Positions 32,774-42,546 of a stretch of 64,000 nt of DNA are shown in pieces (the first letter of the stretch is position 1; each line of letters opens with the position of its first letter). Source of the DNA: Pseudoduganella guangdongensis (GTDB lineage: Bacteria > Pseudomonadota > Gammaproteobacteria > Burkholderiales > Burkholderiaceae_D); NCBI RefSeq assembly GCF_009857475.1, contig NZ_WWCJ01000013.1:1-64000 (forward strand), written 5' to 3'. The notes under the pieces are model-generated. The model was given only the letters and a program-made list of their open reading frames with translations, did no database searches and was not told the DNA's origin. The translations under genes and the position numbers were made by a program.

Positions 32774-33610
32774 ATGCTGAAAACCCGCGTGATTACCGCC
32801 GTCCTGCTGCTGGCGGTACTGCTGCCCGTCCTGTTCTCCGGCTACCAGCCGGCGGTGGACGCGGTGGTGACTGTCTTCTTCGCCGCCGCCGTGTGGGAAA
32901 CTTTCCGCCTGTTCAAGAACCGCGCCGCCATCGTGGTGGCCGGCGCCTGGACGCTGGCCTTCGTCTACACCTTCTTCTTCAGCAACGGCCTGGAGCAAGC
33001 CAAGTTCTGGCTCGCCATCGGCGCCGCCATCTGGCTGATCCGTTTTACGCCGTCCCTGAAACTGGGCCTGCCGCCGGCTGAAGGCGCCGGCAATACCATG
33101 CTGAGCATGGTGTATGCGGCCACCCTGGTGTCGTGCTTCGTCGCCATCCTGCTGCTGTTTGCGCGCGGCCCGGTCTACCTGCTGTCGGTGATGGCGGTGG
33201 TGTGGGCGGCCGACATCTTCGCCTATTTCTCGGGCAAGGCCTTCGGCAAGCACAAACTGGCGCCTACCATCTCCCCCGGCAAATCGTGGGAAGGCGCGGT
33301 CGGCGGCCTGCTGGCCGTGCTGCTGCTGGCCAGCGCGACCGTGCTGCTGGCGCCGTCCGTGCCGCTGCTGCAGGGCACCTTCGCGGTGCGCCTGGCCGAG
33401 CGCATGGGTTGGGGCATCATGCTGGCCGTGCTGGTGCTGGTGGTGGCCGCCTCCATCGTAGGCGACCTGTTCGAGTCCATGCTCAAGCGCCGCGCCGGCA
33501 TGAAGGACAGCAGCAACCTGCTGCCTGGCCACGGCGGCGTGCTGGACCGGATCGACGCGCTGGTGCCGGTACTGCCGATCGCCGCGCTGATCACCCCAAG
33601 GCTGTTCTAA
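32774..33610 (+). CDS. cdsA: Phosphatidate cytidylyltransferase
   Basis: The 278-residue polytopic protein has about seven to eight spans. It carries the CdsA signature near its C-terminus (KDSSNLLPGHGGVLDRIDAL), with SPGKSWEGAVGG in a cytoplasmic loop. It makes CDP-diacylglycerol from phosphatidic acid and CTP, the precursor of all membrane phospholipids. It starts 6 bases after uppS and lies 8 bases before dxr in the envelope operon. Confidence 0.97.
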   Translation: MLKTRVITAVLLLAVLLPVLFSGYQPAVDAVVTVFFAAAVWETFRLFKNRAAIVVAGAWTLAFVYTFFFSNGLEQAKFWLAIGAAIWLIRFTPSLKLGLPPAEGAGNTMLSMVYAATLVSCFVAILLLFARGPVYLLSVMAVVWAADIFAYFSGKAFGKHKLAPTISPGKSWEGAVGGLLAVLLLASATVLLAPSVPLLQGTFAVRLAERMGWGIMLAVLVLVVAASIVGDLFESMLKRRAGMKDSSNLLPGHGGVLDRIDALVPVLPIAALITPRLF

Positions 33611-33618
33611 GGAATTCC

Positions 33619-34791
33619 ATGCAACGCATTACCATTCTCGGCGCCACCGGTTCCATCGGCGTTTCCACGCTGGACGTCATTGCGCGCCACCCGGACCGTT
33701 ACTCCGTCTACGCGCTGACCGCCCATAGCCGGGTCGAAGAGTTGGCGGCGCAGTGCATCCAGTTCCGCCCGGCGCGCGCCGTGGTGGGCAGCGCTGCCGG
33801 CGCCGAGCAACTGGCCGCCTTGCTGCGCGCCGCCGGCTGCCGCACCGAAGTGGAGTGGGGCGAGGCGGCGCTGTGCGCCGTGTCCGCCGCTGCCGACACC
33901 GATGCCGTGATGGCTGCCATCGTCGGCGCCGCCGGCCTGGCGCCGACCCTGGCCGCCGCTCGCGCCGGCAAGAAAGTCATGCTGGCGAATAAGGAAGCGC
34001 TGGTCATGTCCGGCCAGCTGTTCATGGACGCGGTGGCCGCCAGCGGCGCCGTGCTGCTGCCGATCGACTCGGAACACAACGCCATCTTCCAGTGCCTGCC
34101 GCAGCACTACGGGCGCGCCCCGGCCGCGGCCGGCGTGACCAAGGTGCTGCTGACCGCCTCCGGCGGCCCGTTCCTGAAACGCGACGTGGCCACGCTGGAA
34201 AACGTGACGCCGGACGAGGCCTGCAAGCACCCGAAATGGGTCATGGGCCGCAAGATTTCGGTCGACTCCGCGACCATGATGAACAAGGGCCTGGAGGTGA
34301 TCGAGGCGCATTGGCTGTTCGGCGCCTCCGCCGAGCAGATCGAAGTGGTGATCCACCCGCAGTCGGTGGTGCACTCCATGGTGTCCTACAACGACGGCTC
34401 GGTGCTGGCGGAGCTGGGCAACCCGGACATGCGCACCCCGATCGCGCACGCGCTGGCCTACCCGGAGCGCATCGCCTCCGGCGTGGCGCAGCTGGACCTG
34501 ACCCAGGTCGGCACGCTGCAATTTGAAAAACCGGATTTCGCACGCTTCCCCTGCCTGGCGCTGGCCTTCGACGCCCTGCGCGCCGGCGGCACCGCGCCAG
34601 CCCTGCTGAACGCGGCCAACGAGGTGGCGGTGCAAGCCTTCCTCGACGAGCGCATCGGCTTCCGCCGCATCGACCGCGTGATCGCCCAGGTCATGGATGA
34701 ACTGCCGCACGGCGCGGCCAGCAGCATCGAGGCCGTGATGGCGCAGGACGCGCTGGCGCGATCCGCTGCGGAACGCATTATTTCGGGATAA
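33619..34791 (+). CDS. dxr: 1-deoxy-D-xylulose 5-phosphate reductoisomerase
   Basis: The 390-residue enzyme begins MQRITILGATGSIGVSTLDV (NADPH-binding GATGSIG). It has the metal- and substrate-binding segments LLPIDSEHNAIFQ, SGGPFLKRD and SVDSATMMNKGLE. It commits carbon to the MEP isoprenoid pathway, feeding uppS upstream in the same operon. AAGGA lies 5 bases before the ATG at 33619. The frame is open much further upstream across cdsA, which is a shadow. Confidence 0.98.
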   Translation: MQRITILGATGSIGVSTLDVIARHPDRYSVYALTAHSRVEELAAQCIQFRPARAVVGSAAGAEQLAALLRAAGCRTEVEWGEAALCAVSAAADTDAVMAAIVGAAGLAPTLAAARAGKKVMLANKEALVMSGQLFMDAVAASGAVLLPIDSEHNAIFQCLPQHYGRAPAAAGVTKVLLTASGGPFLKRDVATLENVTPDEACKHPKWVMGRKISVDSATMMNKGLEVIEAHWLFGASAEQIEVVIHPQSVVHSMVSYNDGSVLAELGNPDMRTPIAHALAYPERIASGVAQLDLTQVGTLQFEKPDFARFPCLALAFDALRAGGTAPALLNAANEVAVQAFLDERIGFRRIDRVIAQVMDELPHGAASSIEAVMAQDALARSAAERIISG

Positions 34792-34807
34792 CCCAGGAGG
34801 GCCAGCC

Positions 34808-36172
34808 ATGGACACCTTGCGCACCATCCTCGCTACCATCGTCTGTCTTGGTTCCCTGATTGTCATCCACGAGCTGGGCCATTACCTGGTGGCCCGCTGG
34901 TGCGGCGTGAAGGTGCTGCGCTTCTCGGTCGGCATGGGGCGCGTGGTCTGGATGCGCAAATTCGGCAAAGACCAGACCGAGTGGGCCCTGTCGGCCATCC
35001 CGCTGGGCGGCTACGTCAAGATGCTGGACGCGCGGGAAACCGAGACGGAAGGACTGCCGCCGGAGGACCTGGCGCGCGAGTTCACCCGCCAGAATGTCTG
35101 GAAACGCATTGCCATCGTGGCTGCCGGGCCGCTGGCCAACTTCCTGCTTGCCATCGCCCTGTATGCCGGCCTGTATATGACCGGCGTGCAGGAGCCCACC
35201 GCGCGCGTGGGCGCGCCGCAGGCCGCCACGGCGGCTGCCGCTGCGGGCGTGCAGCGCGGCGACCTGGTGAAGTCGGTCAACGGCGAGCCGGTGCAGGGTT
35301 GGAATGAGCTGCGCTGGGCCATCATCCAGGCCGCCATCCATAAGGAAGACCTGCGCCTGGAGTCCGAACGTCCCGGCTACGGCACGGTGCGCGCCACCTT
35401 GCCGGCGTCGGCCGCGGCCGGCATCAAGCTGGAAGACGACGTGCCCAGCGCCCTGGGCCTGGACCTGATGCGCCCGCCGGCCGTGATCGGCCGCATGGAG
35501 GAGGGCGGCGCCGCGCGCCGCGCCGGCCTGCAGAAAGGCGACACCATCCTGGCGGTCGACGGTCAGCCGGTGCCCGACGCGCGCGCCTTCCTGCGGGAAG
35601 TGCAGCGCGCCCCCGGCCGCACCCTGGCCGTGACGGTGCAGCGCGACGGCAAGCCGCTCGAACTCGCGGTCACCCCGGAAGCGGTGGAAGACAAGTCCGC
35701 CAACAGCAAAGGCCTTGTAACAGTCGGTAAGATCAAGGCCGAACTGGTGGGCGCCGTTGATACGATGGCAGTGCGCTATGGCCCGCTGGACGCCACGGCC
35801 AAGGCGGCGCGCCAGGTGACCGAGATTTGCAGCATGACCCTGCGCATCCTGGGCCGCATGATCGTGGGAGAAGTCTCGCTGAAGAATATTACCGGCCCGA
35901 TTACCATCGCTGAATATGCGGGTGAAACGGCCAAAATGGGCGCCGAATCTTTTATCGCCTTCGTCGCCTTTATCAGCGTGAGCCTTGGCTTAATGAATTT
36001 GCTACCAATTCCTGTTCTGGATGGGGGGCATTTGCTGTATTATTCGCTGGAAGTTTTGACCGGGCGTCCTGTTTCGGCACGTATTGCCGATCTGGCGCAG
36101 CGTATTGGACTGGGATTGCTGGTGTCTTTAATGGCGCTGGCGATTTTCAATGACCTGGCCCGGAAGCTTTAA
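34808..36172 (+). CDS. rseP: Site-2 protease RseP
   Basis: The 454-residue inner-membrane zinc protease has HELGH in its first span (His21, Glu22, His25), two PDZ domains in the periplasmic loop, and the C-terminal metal-ligand motif LLPIPVLDGGHLL. It cleaves the anti-sigma factor RseA after DegS and clears signal-peptide remnants, linking outer-membrane stress to sigma-E. AGGAGG precedes the ATG. It lies directly before bamA, the machine whose failure it responds to. Confidence 0.97.
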   Translation: MDTLRTILATIVCLGSLIVIHELGHYLVARWCGVKVLRFSVGMGRVVWMRKFGKDQTEWALSAIPLGGYVKMLDARETETEGLPPEDLAREFTRQNVWKRIAIVAAGPLANFLLAIALYAGLYMTGVQEPTARVGAPQAATAAAAAGVQRGDLVKSVNGEPVQGWNELRWAIIQAAIHKEDLRLESERPGYGTVRATLPASAAAGIKLEDDVPSALGLDLMRPPAVIGRMEEGGAARRAGLQKGDTILAVDGQPVPDARAFLREVQRAPGRTLAVTVQRDGKPLELAVTPEAVEDKSANSKGLVTVGKIKAELVGAVDTMAVRYGPLDATAKAARQVTEICSMTLRILGRMIVGEVSLKNITGPITIAEYAGETAKMGAESFIAFVAFISVSLGLMNLLPIPVLDGGHLLYYSLEVLTGRPVSARIADLAQRIGLGLLVSLMALAIFNDLARKL

Positions 36173-36189
36173 TATTTTTCGATTTGCCG

Positions 36190-38523
36190 ATGAAATTACA
36201 CACTGATCGTATCGCTCCCAATTTCCGCCGCACCCTGGTAGGCGCCGCCGTCCTGGCAATCTGCTCCGGCAGTGCACTGGCCGCCGAATCGTTTGTCGTC
36301 AAGGATATCCGCGTCGAAGGCATCCAGCGTACCGAAGCCGGTACCGTATTCAGCTACCTGCCGGTGCGCGTGGGCGAAACCTTTAGTGATGACAAAAGCG
36401 TGGCCACCATCAAGGCCCTGTACGCGACCGGCATCTTCAAAGACGTGAAACTGGAACGCGACGGCAATGTGCTGGTCGTGATCGTGGAAGAGCGCCCGGC
36501 CATCGCCAAGGTGGACTTCAAAGGCACCCACGAATTCGAGAAGGACATGCTGATCAAGGCGCTGAAGGATATCGGCGTCGGCGAAGCCAAGACCTTCGAC
36601 AAGGCGTCGGTCGACCGCGCCGAACAGGAACTCAAGCGCCAGTACCTGTCGCGCGGCCTGTACGGCGTGAAGATCACCACCACCGTGACGCCGATGGAGC
36701 GTAACCGCGTCAGCATCGACTTTGAAGTCGATGAAGGCGATGTGGCGCGCATCAAGCAGATCAGTTTTGTCGGCAACAAGGCTTTCAGCGACAAGCAACT
36801 GCGCGAGCAGATCGCCCTGAATACCGGCGGCTGGTTCAGCTGGTACACCAAGGCCGACCAGTATTCCAAGACCAAGCTGAATGGCGATATCGAATCCCTC
36901 AAGTCCTTCTACACGGACCAGGGCTATATCGAGATGAATGTGGATTCCACCCAGGTGTCGATCACCCCGGACAAGAAGGACATCTACATCACCATCAATA
37001 TCACCGAAGGCGCGCAATACACCGTCTCCGACATCAAGTTCGAAGGCGAAATGTACGGCCGCGAAGACGAGCTGCGCCAGCTGGTGCTGCTGAAACCCGG
37101 CAAGCTGTATTCGGGCCGCGCGCTGACCGCCACCAATAAGCTGATCACCGACCGCCTGGGCAATTTCGGCTTCGCCTTCGCCAACGTCAACGCTAATCCG
37201 GAACTCGACCAGGAGAACCGCAAGGTCGCCTTCACCTTCATGGTGGACCCGGGCAAGCGCGCCTATGTGCGCCATATTAATATCTCGGGCAATACCACCA
37301 CCCGCGACGAAGTGATCCGCCGCGAGTTCCGCCAGTTCGAATCGAGCTGGTACGACGCCAACAAGATCAAGGCTTCGCGCGACCGCGTGGACCGCACCGG
37401 CTACTTCAAGGACGTGACCGTGGACACGCCGGAAGCGCAGGGCACTTCCGACCAGGTCGACATCAACCTGACCGTGGTGGAACGCCCGACCGGCAACTTC
37501 CAGATCGGCGGCGCCTTCTCGCAGGCTGAAAAGTTCACCTTCAACGCCGCGATCCAGCAGGCCAACTTCGCCGGTTCGGGCAATACCGTGGGCCTGGAGC
37601 TGAATACCTCCAAGTACAGCCGCACCATCGCCTTCAACCACACCAACCCTTACTTCACCGAAGACGGCGTGTCGCGCAGCTACGAGCTTTACCTGCGTAC
37701 CTTCCGTCCGCCGGCAGTGAACTCGGGCCTGTACAACATCAAGCAGACCGGCGGCCGCATCAGCTTCGGCGTGCCGTTCTCTGAAACCGACACCGTGTTC
37801 TTCGGCATCGGCCTGGAAAAATCGCGCGTGGAAACCGACGAATCGTCGCCGGCCTACTTCCTGCAGTATGTGCGCGACCTGGGCGGCCCGGCCAACGGCG
37901 TCGGCTCGGTCAACGCCTACTCGGTGCCGCTGACCGCCGCCTGGGCGCGCGACAGCCGCGACTCGGCCATGACCCCGACCATCGGCTTCATGCAGCGTAT
38001 TAACCTGGAGCTGGACGCGATCGGCGAGACCAAGTACTGGCGCACCGTGTACGAGACCCAGTGGTACAAGCCGCTGACCAACAAGATCACCCTGGCGCTG
38101 AAGGGCGAGTTCGATTACGGCCGCGGCTTCGGCGGCAAGCGCTACCCGGTCTTCAAGAACTTCTACGCCGGCGGCATCGGTTCGGTGCGCGGCTACGCCA
38201 GCTCCTCGCTGGGCGTGGTGGACCCGCGCTTCGGCGACACGCTGGGTGGCGCCTCGCGCCTGATCATGAACACCGAGCTGCAGATGCCGTTCCCTGGCCA
38301 GGGCCAGGACCGCTCGCTGCGCTGGTTCGGCTTCCTTGACGGCGGCCAGGTGTACCAGGAGCGCGCCAAGATGCGCCTGTCCGAGCTGCGCTTCTCGGCG
38401 GGCCTGGGCCTGAGCTGGATTTCCCCGGTCGGCCCGCTGAAGTTGAGTTATGCTTTGCCTCTGAATGAAAAGTTCGGCGACCGCCTGGAACGCTTCCAGT
38501 TCCAGATGGGTACCGGCTTCTAA
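36190..38523 (+). CDS. bamA: Outer-membrane protein assembly factor BamA
   Basis: The 777-residue Omp85 protein has a signal peptide (LVGAAVLAICSGSALAAE), five POTRA domains (first starting FVVKDIRVEGIQRTEAGTVF) and a 16-strand barrel with the lid-loop GSVRGYASSSLG (RGY in place of RGF) and a C-terminal Phe. It folds and inserts beta-barrel proteins into the outer membrane. I use the ATG at 36190; a TTG at 36184 would only add two residues. Confidence 0.98.
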   Translation: MKLHTDRIAPNFRRTLVGAAVLAICSGSALAAESFVVKDIRVEGIQRTEAGTVFSYLPVRVGETFSDDKSVATIKALYATGIFKDVKLERDGNVLVVIVEERPAIAKVDFKGTHEFEKDMLIKALKDIGVGEAKTFDKASVDRAEQELKRQYLSRGLYGVKITTTVTPMERNRVSIDFEVDEGDVARIKQISFVGNKAFSDKQLREQIALNTGGWFSWYTKADQYSKTKLNGDIESLKSFYTDQGYIEMNVDSTQVSITPDKKDIYITINITEGAQYTVSDIKFEGEMYGREDELRQLVLLKPGKLYSGRALTATNKLITDRLGNFGFAFANVNANPELDQENRKVAFTFMVDPGKRAYVRHINISGNTTTRDEVIRREFRQFESSWYDANKIKASRDRVDRTGYFKDVTVDTPEAQGTSDQVDINLTVVERPTGNFQIGGAFSQAEKFTFNAAIQQANFAGSGNTVGLELNTSKYSRTIAFNHTNPYFTEDGVSRSYELYLRTFRPPAVNSGLYNIKQTGGRISFGVPFSETDTVFFGIGLEKSRVETDESSPAYFLQYVRDLGGPANGVGSVNAYSVPLTAAWARDSRDSAMTPTIGFMQRINLELDAIGETKYWRTVYETQWYKPLTNKITLALKGEFDYGRGFGGKRYPVFKNFYAGGIGSVRGYASSSLGVVDPRFGDTLGGASRLIMNTELQMPFPGQGQDRSLRWFGFLDGGQVYQERAKMRLSELRFSAGLGLSWISPVGPLKLSYALPLNEKFGDRLERFQFQMGTGF

Positions 38524-38555
38524 TTGCTGTATAGCAACGTCTTTTTATACGGAGA

Positions 38556-39074
38556 ATGAAGTTGAAGACTGCCACCGCTACGCTGAGCAAAATGGCTGCC
38601 ATCCTGGCGCTGGGAATCATCGCCACGGCGCCGGCGCAAGCGCAGTCCTCCAAGATCGCCTGGCTGAGCGCCGAGCGCATCTATAACGAGTCGAAGCTGG
38701 CCAAGCTGGCCGACAACAAGCTGCGCGAGGAATTCTCCAGCCGCGAAAAAGCGCTGCAGGAACTGGCCGTGCGCTCCAAGGCCGCCGCCGACAAGTGGGA
38801 GAAGGAAGGTTCGGTCAAGCCCGAGCCGGAGCGCAGCCGCTTGCAGCGCGAGGCCTACGAGGCGGACCTGAACTTCCAGCGCCGCCAGCGCGAATTCCGC
38901 GAGGACCTGAGCCAGCGCACCAATGAGGAGCGCGCGGCGATCGCCGAAAAAGCGACCAAGATCATCAAGCAGATCGCAACGACCGAAGGCTACGACATCG
39001 TCCTGCAGGACGCGGTATGGGCCAGCCCGCGCATCGATATCACCGCCAAGGTGCTGGAAGCGCTGGACAAATAA
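38556..39074 (+). CDS. ompH: Periplasmic chaperone OmpH/Skp
   Basis: The 172-residue protein has a signal peptide to about residue 30 (ALGIIATAPAQAQ) and a long charged helical hairpin typical of Skp. It holds unfolded outer-membrane proteins on the way to BamA. The start is ambiguous: the ATG at 38556 is only 1 base after GGAG (38551-38554), while the in-frame TTG at 38562 has proper spacing. Either gives a workable signal peptide. Confidence 0.93.
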   Translation: MKLKTATATLSKMAAILALGIIATAPAQAQSSKIAWLSAERIYNESKLAKLADNKLREEFSSREKALQELAVRSKAAADKWEKEGSVKPEPERSRLQREAYEADLNFQRRQREFREDLSQRTNEERAAIAEKATKIIKQIATTEGYDIVLQDAVWASPRIDITAKVLEALDK

Positions 39075-39095
39075 CAGACAGATTGGATTTCAAAG

Positions 39096-40151
39096 ATGGG
39101 CCTTCGACTAGGAGAACTGGTCGAACGCCTGGGCGGCCAACTGGTGGGGGACCCGGCACTTTACGTGACGGGTATCGCGCCGTTGACCGATGCAGGCGCT
39201 TCGCAGATCAGCTTCCTCAGTAACAGCAAATTCCGCTCGCAAGCGGGGCAAAGCCAGGCGGCAGCCCTGATTGTCAGCGCCAATGACGATGCCACCGTGG
39301 CAGAAGCCTACAAGGGCGCCCGCATCGTCGTCAAGAATCCCTATGTATACTTTGCCCGCGCCGCGCAGATCTTCGAGGCGCAGACGGCCTATGTGCGCCC
39401 GGCGGGCGTGCATCCGACGGCCTACGTCGATCCCGGCGCGTCGGTGCACCCGAGCGCCCACATCGGCCCCAAAGCCGTGGTGGAAGCGGGCGCGCTGGTC
39501 GGCGCCGGCGTGGTGCTGGACGCCGGCTGCTATATCGGGCGCGACGCGCAGGTAGGCGAGGGCACGCACTTCTTCGCCAATGTGACCTTCCACGCCAAAT
39601 GCGTGATCGGCAAGCGCGGCATCATCCACTCCGGCGCCGTGATCGGCACCGACGGCTTCGGCTTCGCCAACGACGGCGGCGTGTACGTGCGCATCCCGCA
39701 GGTGGGACGGGTGGTGATCGGCGACGATGTCGACATCGGCGCCAACACCACGGTCGACCGCGGCGCGCTGGCCGACACCATTATTGAAGACGGCGTGAAG
39801 CTGGACAACCAGATCCAGATCGGCCACAACTGCGTGATCGGCGCGCACACCGCCATGGCCGGCTGCGTCGGCGTGGCCGGCAGCGCGAAGATCGGCAAGC
39901 ACTGCACATTCGGCGGGGCGGCCATGATCCTGGGCCACCTGAGTATTGCGGACAATGTGCATATTTCATCGGGCAGCCTGGTGTCGCGCTCGATATCCGA
40001 ACCTGGCCAGTACACGGGCATTTACCCGCTGGCCAAAAACAGCGATTGGGAGAAGTCGGCAGCCATAGTTCGCAACCTGCCGACAATGCGCGATAAAATG
40101 CGCGCGCTGGAAAAGACCATTAAAACTAAAACCGAAGACGAAGAATCATGA
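39096..40151 (+). CDS. lpxD: UDP-3-O-acyl-glucosamine N-acyltransferase
   Basis: The 351-residue protein has an N-terminal uridine-binding domain followed by hexapeptide repeats of a left-handed beta-helix and a C-terminal helix. The catalytic His lies in QIGHNCVIGAHTAM. It adds the N-linked 3-hydroxyacyl chain in lipid A synthesis. Its last bases overlap the fabZ start (ATGA). Confidence 0.98.
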   Translation: MGLRLGELVERLGGQLVGDPALYVTGIAPLTDAGASQISFLSNSKFRSQAGQSQAAALIVSANDDATVAEAYKGARIVVKNPYVYFARAAQIFEAQTAYVRPAGVHPTAYVDPGASVHPSAHIGPKAVVEAGALVGAGVVLDAGCYIGRDAQVGEGTHFFANVTFHAKCVIGKRGIIHSGAVIGTDGFGFANDGGVYVRIPQVGRVVIGDDVDIGANTTVDRGALADTIIEDGVKLDNQIQIGHNCVIGAHTAMAGCVGVAGSAKIGKHCTFGGAAMILGHLSIADNVHISSGSLVSRSISEPGQYTGIYPLAKNSDWEKSAAIVRNLPTMRDKMRALEKTIKTKTEDEES

Positions 40152-40609
40152 CCACTACCGAAACCAAGACGATGGACATCTGCGAGATCAAGTCCTACCT
40201 GCCGCACCGCTACCCGCTGCTGCTGGTCGACCGCGTGCTCTCTTATGAAGAGGGCAAGTCCATCACCGCCATCAAGAACGTGACCGTGAACGAAGAGTTC
40301 TTCAACGGCCACTTCCCGCACAAGCCGGTCATGCCGGGCGTGCTGATGATCGAAGCGATGGCGCAAACCGCAGCCCTGCTGTCGTTCAAGTCCATGGGCA
40401 TCAAGCCGGACGAGAACTCGGTGGTGTACTTCGTCGGCATCGACAACGCGCGCTTCAAGCGCCCGGTCGGCCCCGGCGACCAGCTGAAGATGGACGTGGA
40501 AATCCTGCGCAACGCGCGCGGCATCTGGAAGTACAAGGCGGTCGGCTCGGTCGACGGCCAGGTAGCGCTGGAAGCTGAACTGATGTGCACCATCCGCGCC
40601 GTGGAGTAA
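40148..40609 (+). CDS. fabZ: 3-hydroxyacyl-ACP dehydratase FabZ
   Basis: The 153-residue hot-dog-fold enzyme has the active-site His55 and Glu69 in NGHFPHKPVMPGVLMIEAMA. It dehydrates 3-hydroxyacyl-ACP in fatty-acid synthesis and competes with LpxA/LpxD for the same acyl donors, which explains its place between them. It is coupled to lpxD by a 4-base overlap. Confidence 0.98.
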   Translation: MTTTETKTMDICEIKSYLPHRYPLLLVDRVLSYEEGKSITAIKNVTVNEEFFNGHFPHKPVMPGVLMIEAMAQTAALLSFKSMGIKPDENSVVYFVGIDNARFKRPVGPGDQLKMDVEILRNARGIWKYKAVGSVDGQVALEAELMCTIRAVE

Positions 40610-40613
40610 GACT

Positions 40614-41405
40614 ATGGCAACCATCCACCCAACCGCAATCGTCGACCCGAAAGCCGAACTGGCGGCGGGCGTCGAGATCGGCGCATACACGCTCATTGGC
40701 CCGAACGTGGTGATTGGCGAGAACACCGTGGTGGGCCCGCACGTCGTGATCGAGGGCCATACCACGATCGGCAAGAACAACAAGTTCTTCCAGTTCTCCT
40801 CCATCGGCGCCGCGCCGCAGGACAAGAAATGGAAGGGCGAACCGACCCGCCTGGAAATCGGCGACGACAACACCATCCGCGAGTTCTGCACCTTCAACCT
40901 GGGCACCGTGCAGGACAAGGGCGTGACCAGGCTGGGCAACAACAACTGGATCTCGGCCTACGTGCACCTGGCGCACGACTGCGTGGTCGGCAACAACACC
41001 ATCTTCTCCAACAACGCGCAGATGGCGGGCCACGTTGAAATCGGCGACTGGGTGATCATGTCCGGCTTTGCCAACGTGCACCAGTTCTGCAAGATCGGCG
41101 CCCACGCCTTCGTCGGCATGAGCACCAGCCTGACGCAGGACGTGCCGCCCTTCGTGCTCCTGAACGGCAACCCGGCTGCCGCCCACGGCGTCAACATCGA
41201 AGGCCTGAAACGCCGCGGCTTCACCCGCGAGCAGATCAACGCCATCCGCAACGCGTACAAGATCCTGTACCGTTCCGGCCTGACGCTGGAAGAAGCCAAG
41301 GCGGCCATGCTGGCGGCCGAAGGCGAACTGCCGGAAGACTGCGCCGCAGCCGCGCGCTCCATGCGCGAATTCCTCGATACGGCGACCCGTGGCATCGTCC
41401 GCTGA
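40614..41405 (+). CDS. lpxA: UDP-N-acetylglucosamine acyltransferase LpxA
   Basis: The 263-residue left-handed beta-helix protein has the catalytic His121 in VHLAHDCVVGNN (E. coli His125), and a C-terminal helical domain (LKRRGFTREQINAIRNAYK). It performs the first step of lipid A synthesis. GGAG inside the end of fabZ (40603-40606) serves as its ribosome binding site. lpxB begins 17 bases before it ends. Confidence 0.98.
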   Translation: MATIHPTAIVDPKAELAAGVEIGAYTLIGPNVVIGENTVVGPHVVIEGHTTIGKNNKFFQFSSIGAAPQDKKWKGEPTRLEIGDDNTIREFCTFNLGTVQDKGVTRLGNNNWISAYVHLAHDCVVGNNTIFSNNAQMAGHVEIGDWVIMSGFANVHQFCKIGAHAFVGMSTSLTQDVPPFVLLNGNPAAAHGVNIEGLKRRGFTREQINAIRNAYKILYRSGLTLEEAKAAMLAAEGELPEDCAAAARSMREFLDTATRGIVR

Positions 41406-42543
41406 CGTATCGATCGCAGTCGTCGCCGGCGAACCGTCCGGCGACCTGCTGGCCGGCCGCCTGCTGGGCGGCCTGCGCCCGCACCTGCCCGAGGCCCGCT
41501 TCCACGGCATCGGCGGCCCCGCCATGCAGGCGCACGGCTTCGAATCGCACTGGCCGATCGAGAAGATGACGGTGCGCGGCCTGTTCGAGATCATCCCGCG
41601 CTACCGCGAGCTGAAAGGCATCCAGAACAGCCTGCGCGACCAGTTGCTGGCCGAACGGCCGGCCTGTTTCATCGGCGCCGACTACCCGGGCTTTAACCTC
41701 GGCCTGGAAGCGCAGCTGCGCGACGCCGGCATCCCCACCGTGCACTATATCGGCCCGCAGATCTGGGCCTGGCGCGGCGGGCGCATCAAGAAAATCATCA
41801 AATCGGTGTCGCACATGCTGGTGATCTTCCCGTTCGAGGAAGAGATCTACAAAAATGCCGGCGTGCCCGTGACCTACGTCGGCCACCCGCTGGCCGAAAT
41901 GATTCCCGTGCAGCCCGACGAGGCCGCCGCCCGGCGCCAGCTCGGCCTGGCGCAAGACGCCAACGTGGTCTGCGTGATGCCCGGCAGCCGCATGGCCGAG
42001 ATCAAGTACAACACGGTCGCCTTCATCGGCGCCTGCAAGCTGCTGCTGCAGCGCGACCGCTCGCTCAAGTTCGTGGTGCCGATGGCCGGCGAAAAGCAGC
42101 GCCAATACTTTCTGCAACTGATCGCCGAAGCCGGCCTGCAGGACGTTGAGCTGATGCTGCTGGACGGCCAATCGCACACCGCGATTGGCGCCGCCGACGC
42201 CGTGCTGGTCGCCTCCGGCACTGCCTCGCTGGAAGTGGCGCTGTTCAAGAAGCCGATGGTGATCGCCTACAAGATGATGGCCGCTTCCTGGCACATCATG
42301 CGCCATATGGGCTACCAGCCCTGGATCGGCCTGCCGAATATCCTGGCGCGCGAATTCCTGGTGCCCGAACTGTTGCAAAACGCGGCCAGCGCCGAAGCCC
42401 TGGCCGACGCCATGTGGAAGCAACTGAGCGACGTCCCGCACCGCCTGCAACTGGTACAACGTTTCACCGACATGCACCACAGCCTGCTGCGCAACAGCGC
42501 CCAGGAAAGCGCCGCCGCAGTCCTGAAAGTCATCAACAGATAA
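41389..42543 (+). CDS. lpxB: Lipid A disaccharide synthase
   Basis: The 384-residue GT19 glycosyltransferase has the N-terminal GEPSGD motif (14-19), YIGPQIWAWRGGRIKKI in the middle, and MPGSRMAEIKYN. It joins UDP-2,3-diacylglucosamine to lipid X at the membrane. The start is the GTG at 41389, giving MASSADVSIAVVAGEPSGD; it overlaps lpxA by 17 bases. A perfect palindrome follows 3 bases after the stop. Confidence 0.97.
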   Translation: MASSADVSIAVVAGEPSGDLLAGRLLGGLRPHLPEARFHGIGGPAMQAHGFESHWPIEKMTVRGLFEIIPRYRELKGIQNSLRDQLLAERPACFIGADYPGFNLGLEAQLRDAGIPTVHYIGPQIWAWRGGRIKKIIKSVSHMLVIFPFEEEIYKNAGVPVTYVGHPLAEMIPVQPDEAAARRQLGLAQDANVVCVMPGSRMAEIKYNTVAFIGACKLLLQRDRSLKFVVPMAGEKQRQYFLQLIAEAGLQDVELMLLDGQSHTAIGAADAVLVASGTASLEVALFKKPMVIAYKMMAASWHIMRHMGYQPWIGLPNILAREFLVPELLQNAASAEALADAMWKQLSDVPHRLQLVQRFTDMHHSLLRNSAQESAAAVLKVINR

Positions 42544-42546
42544 GCC

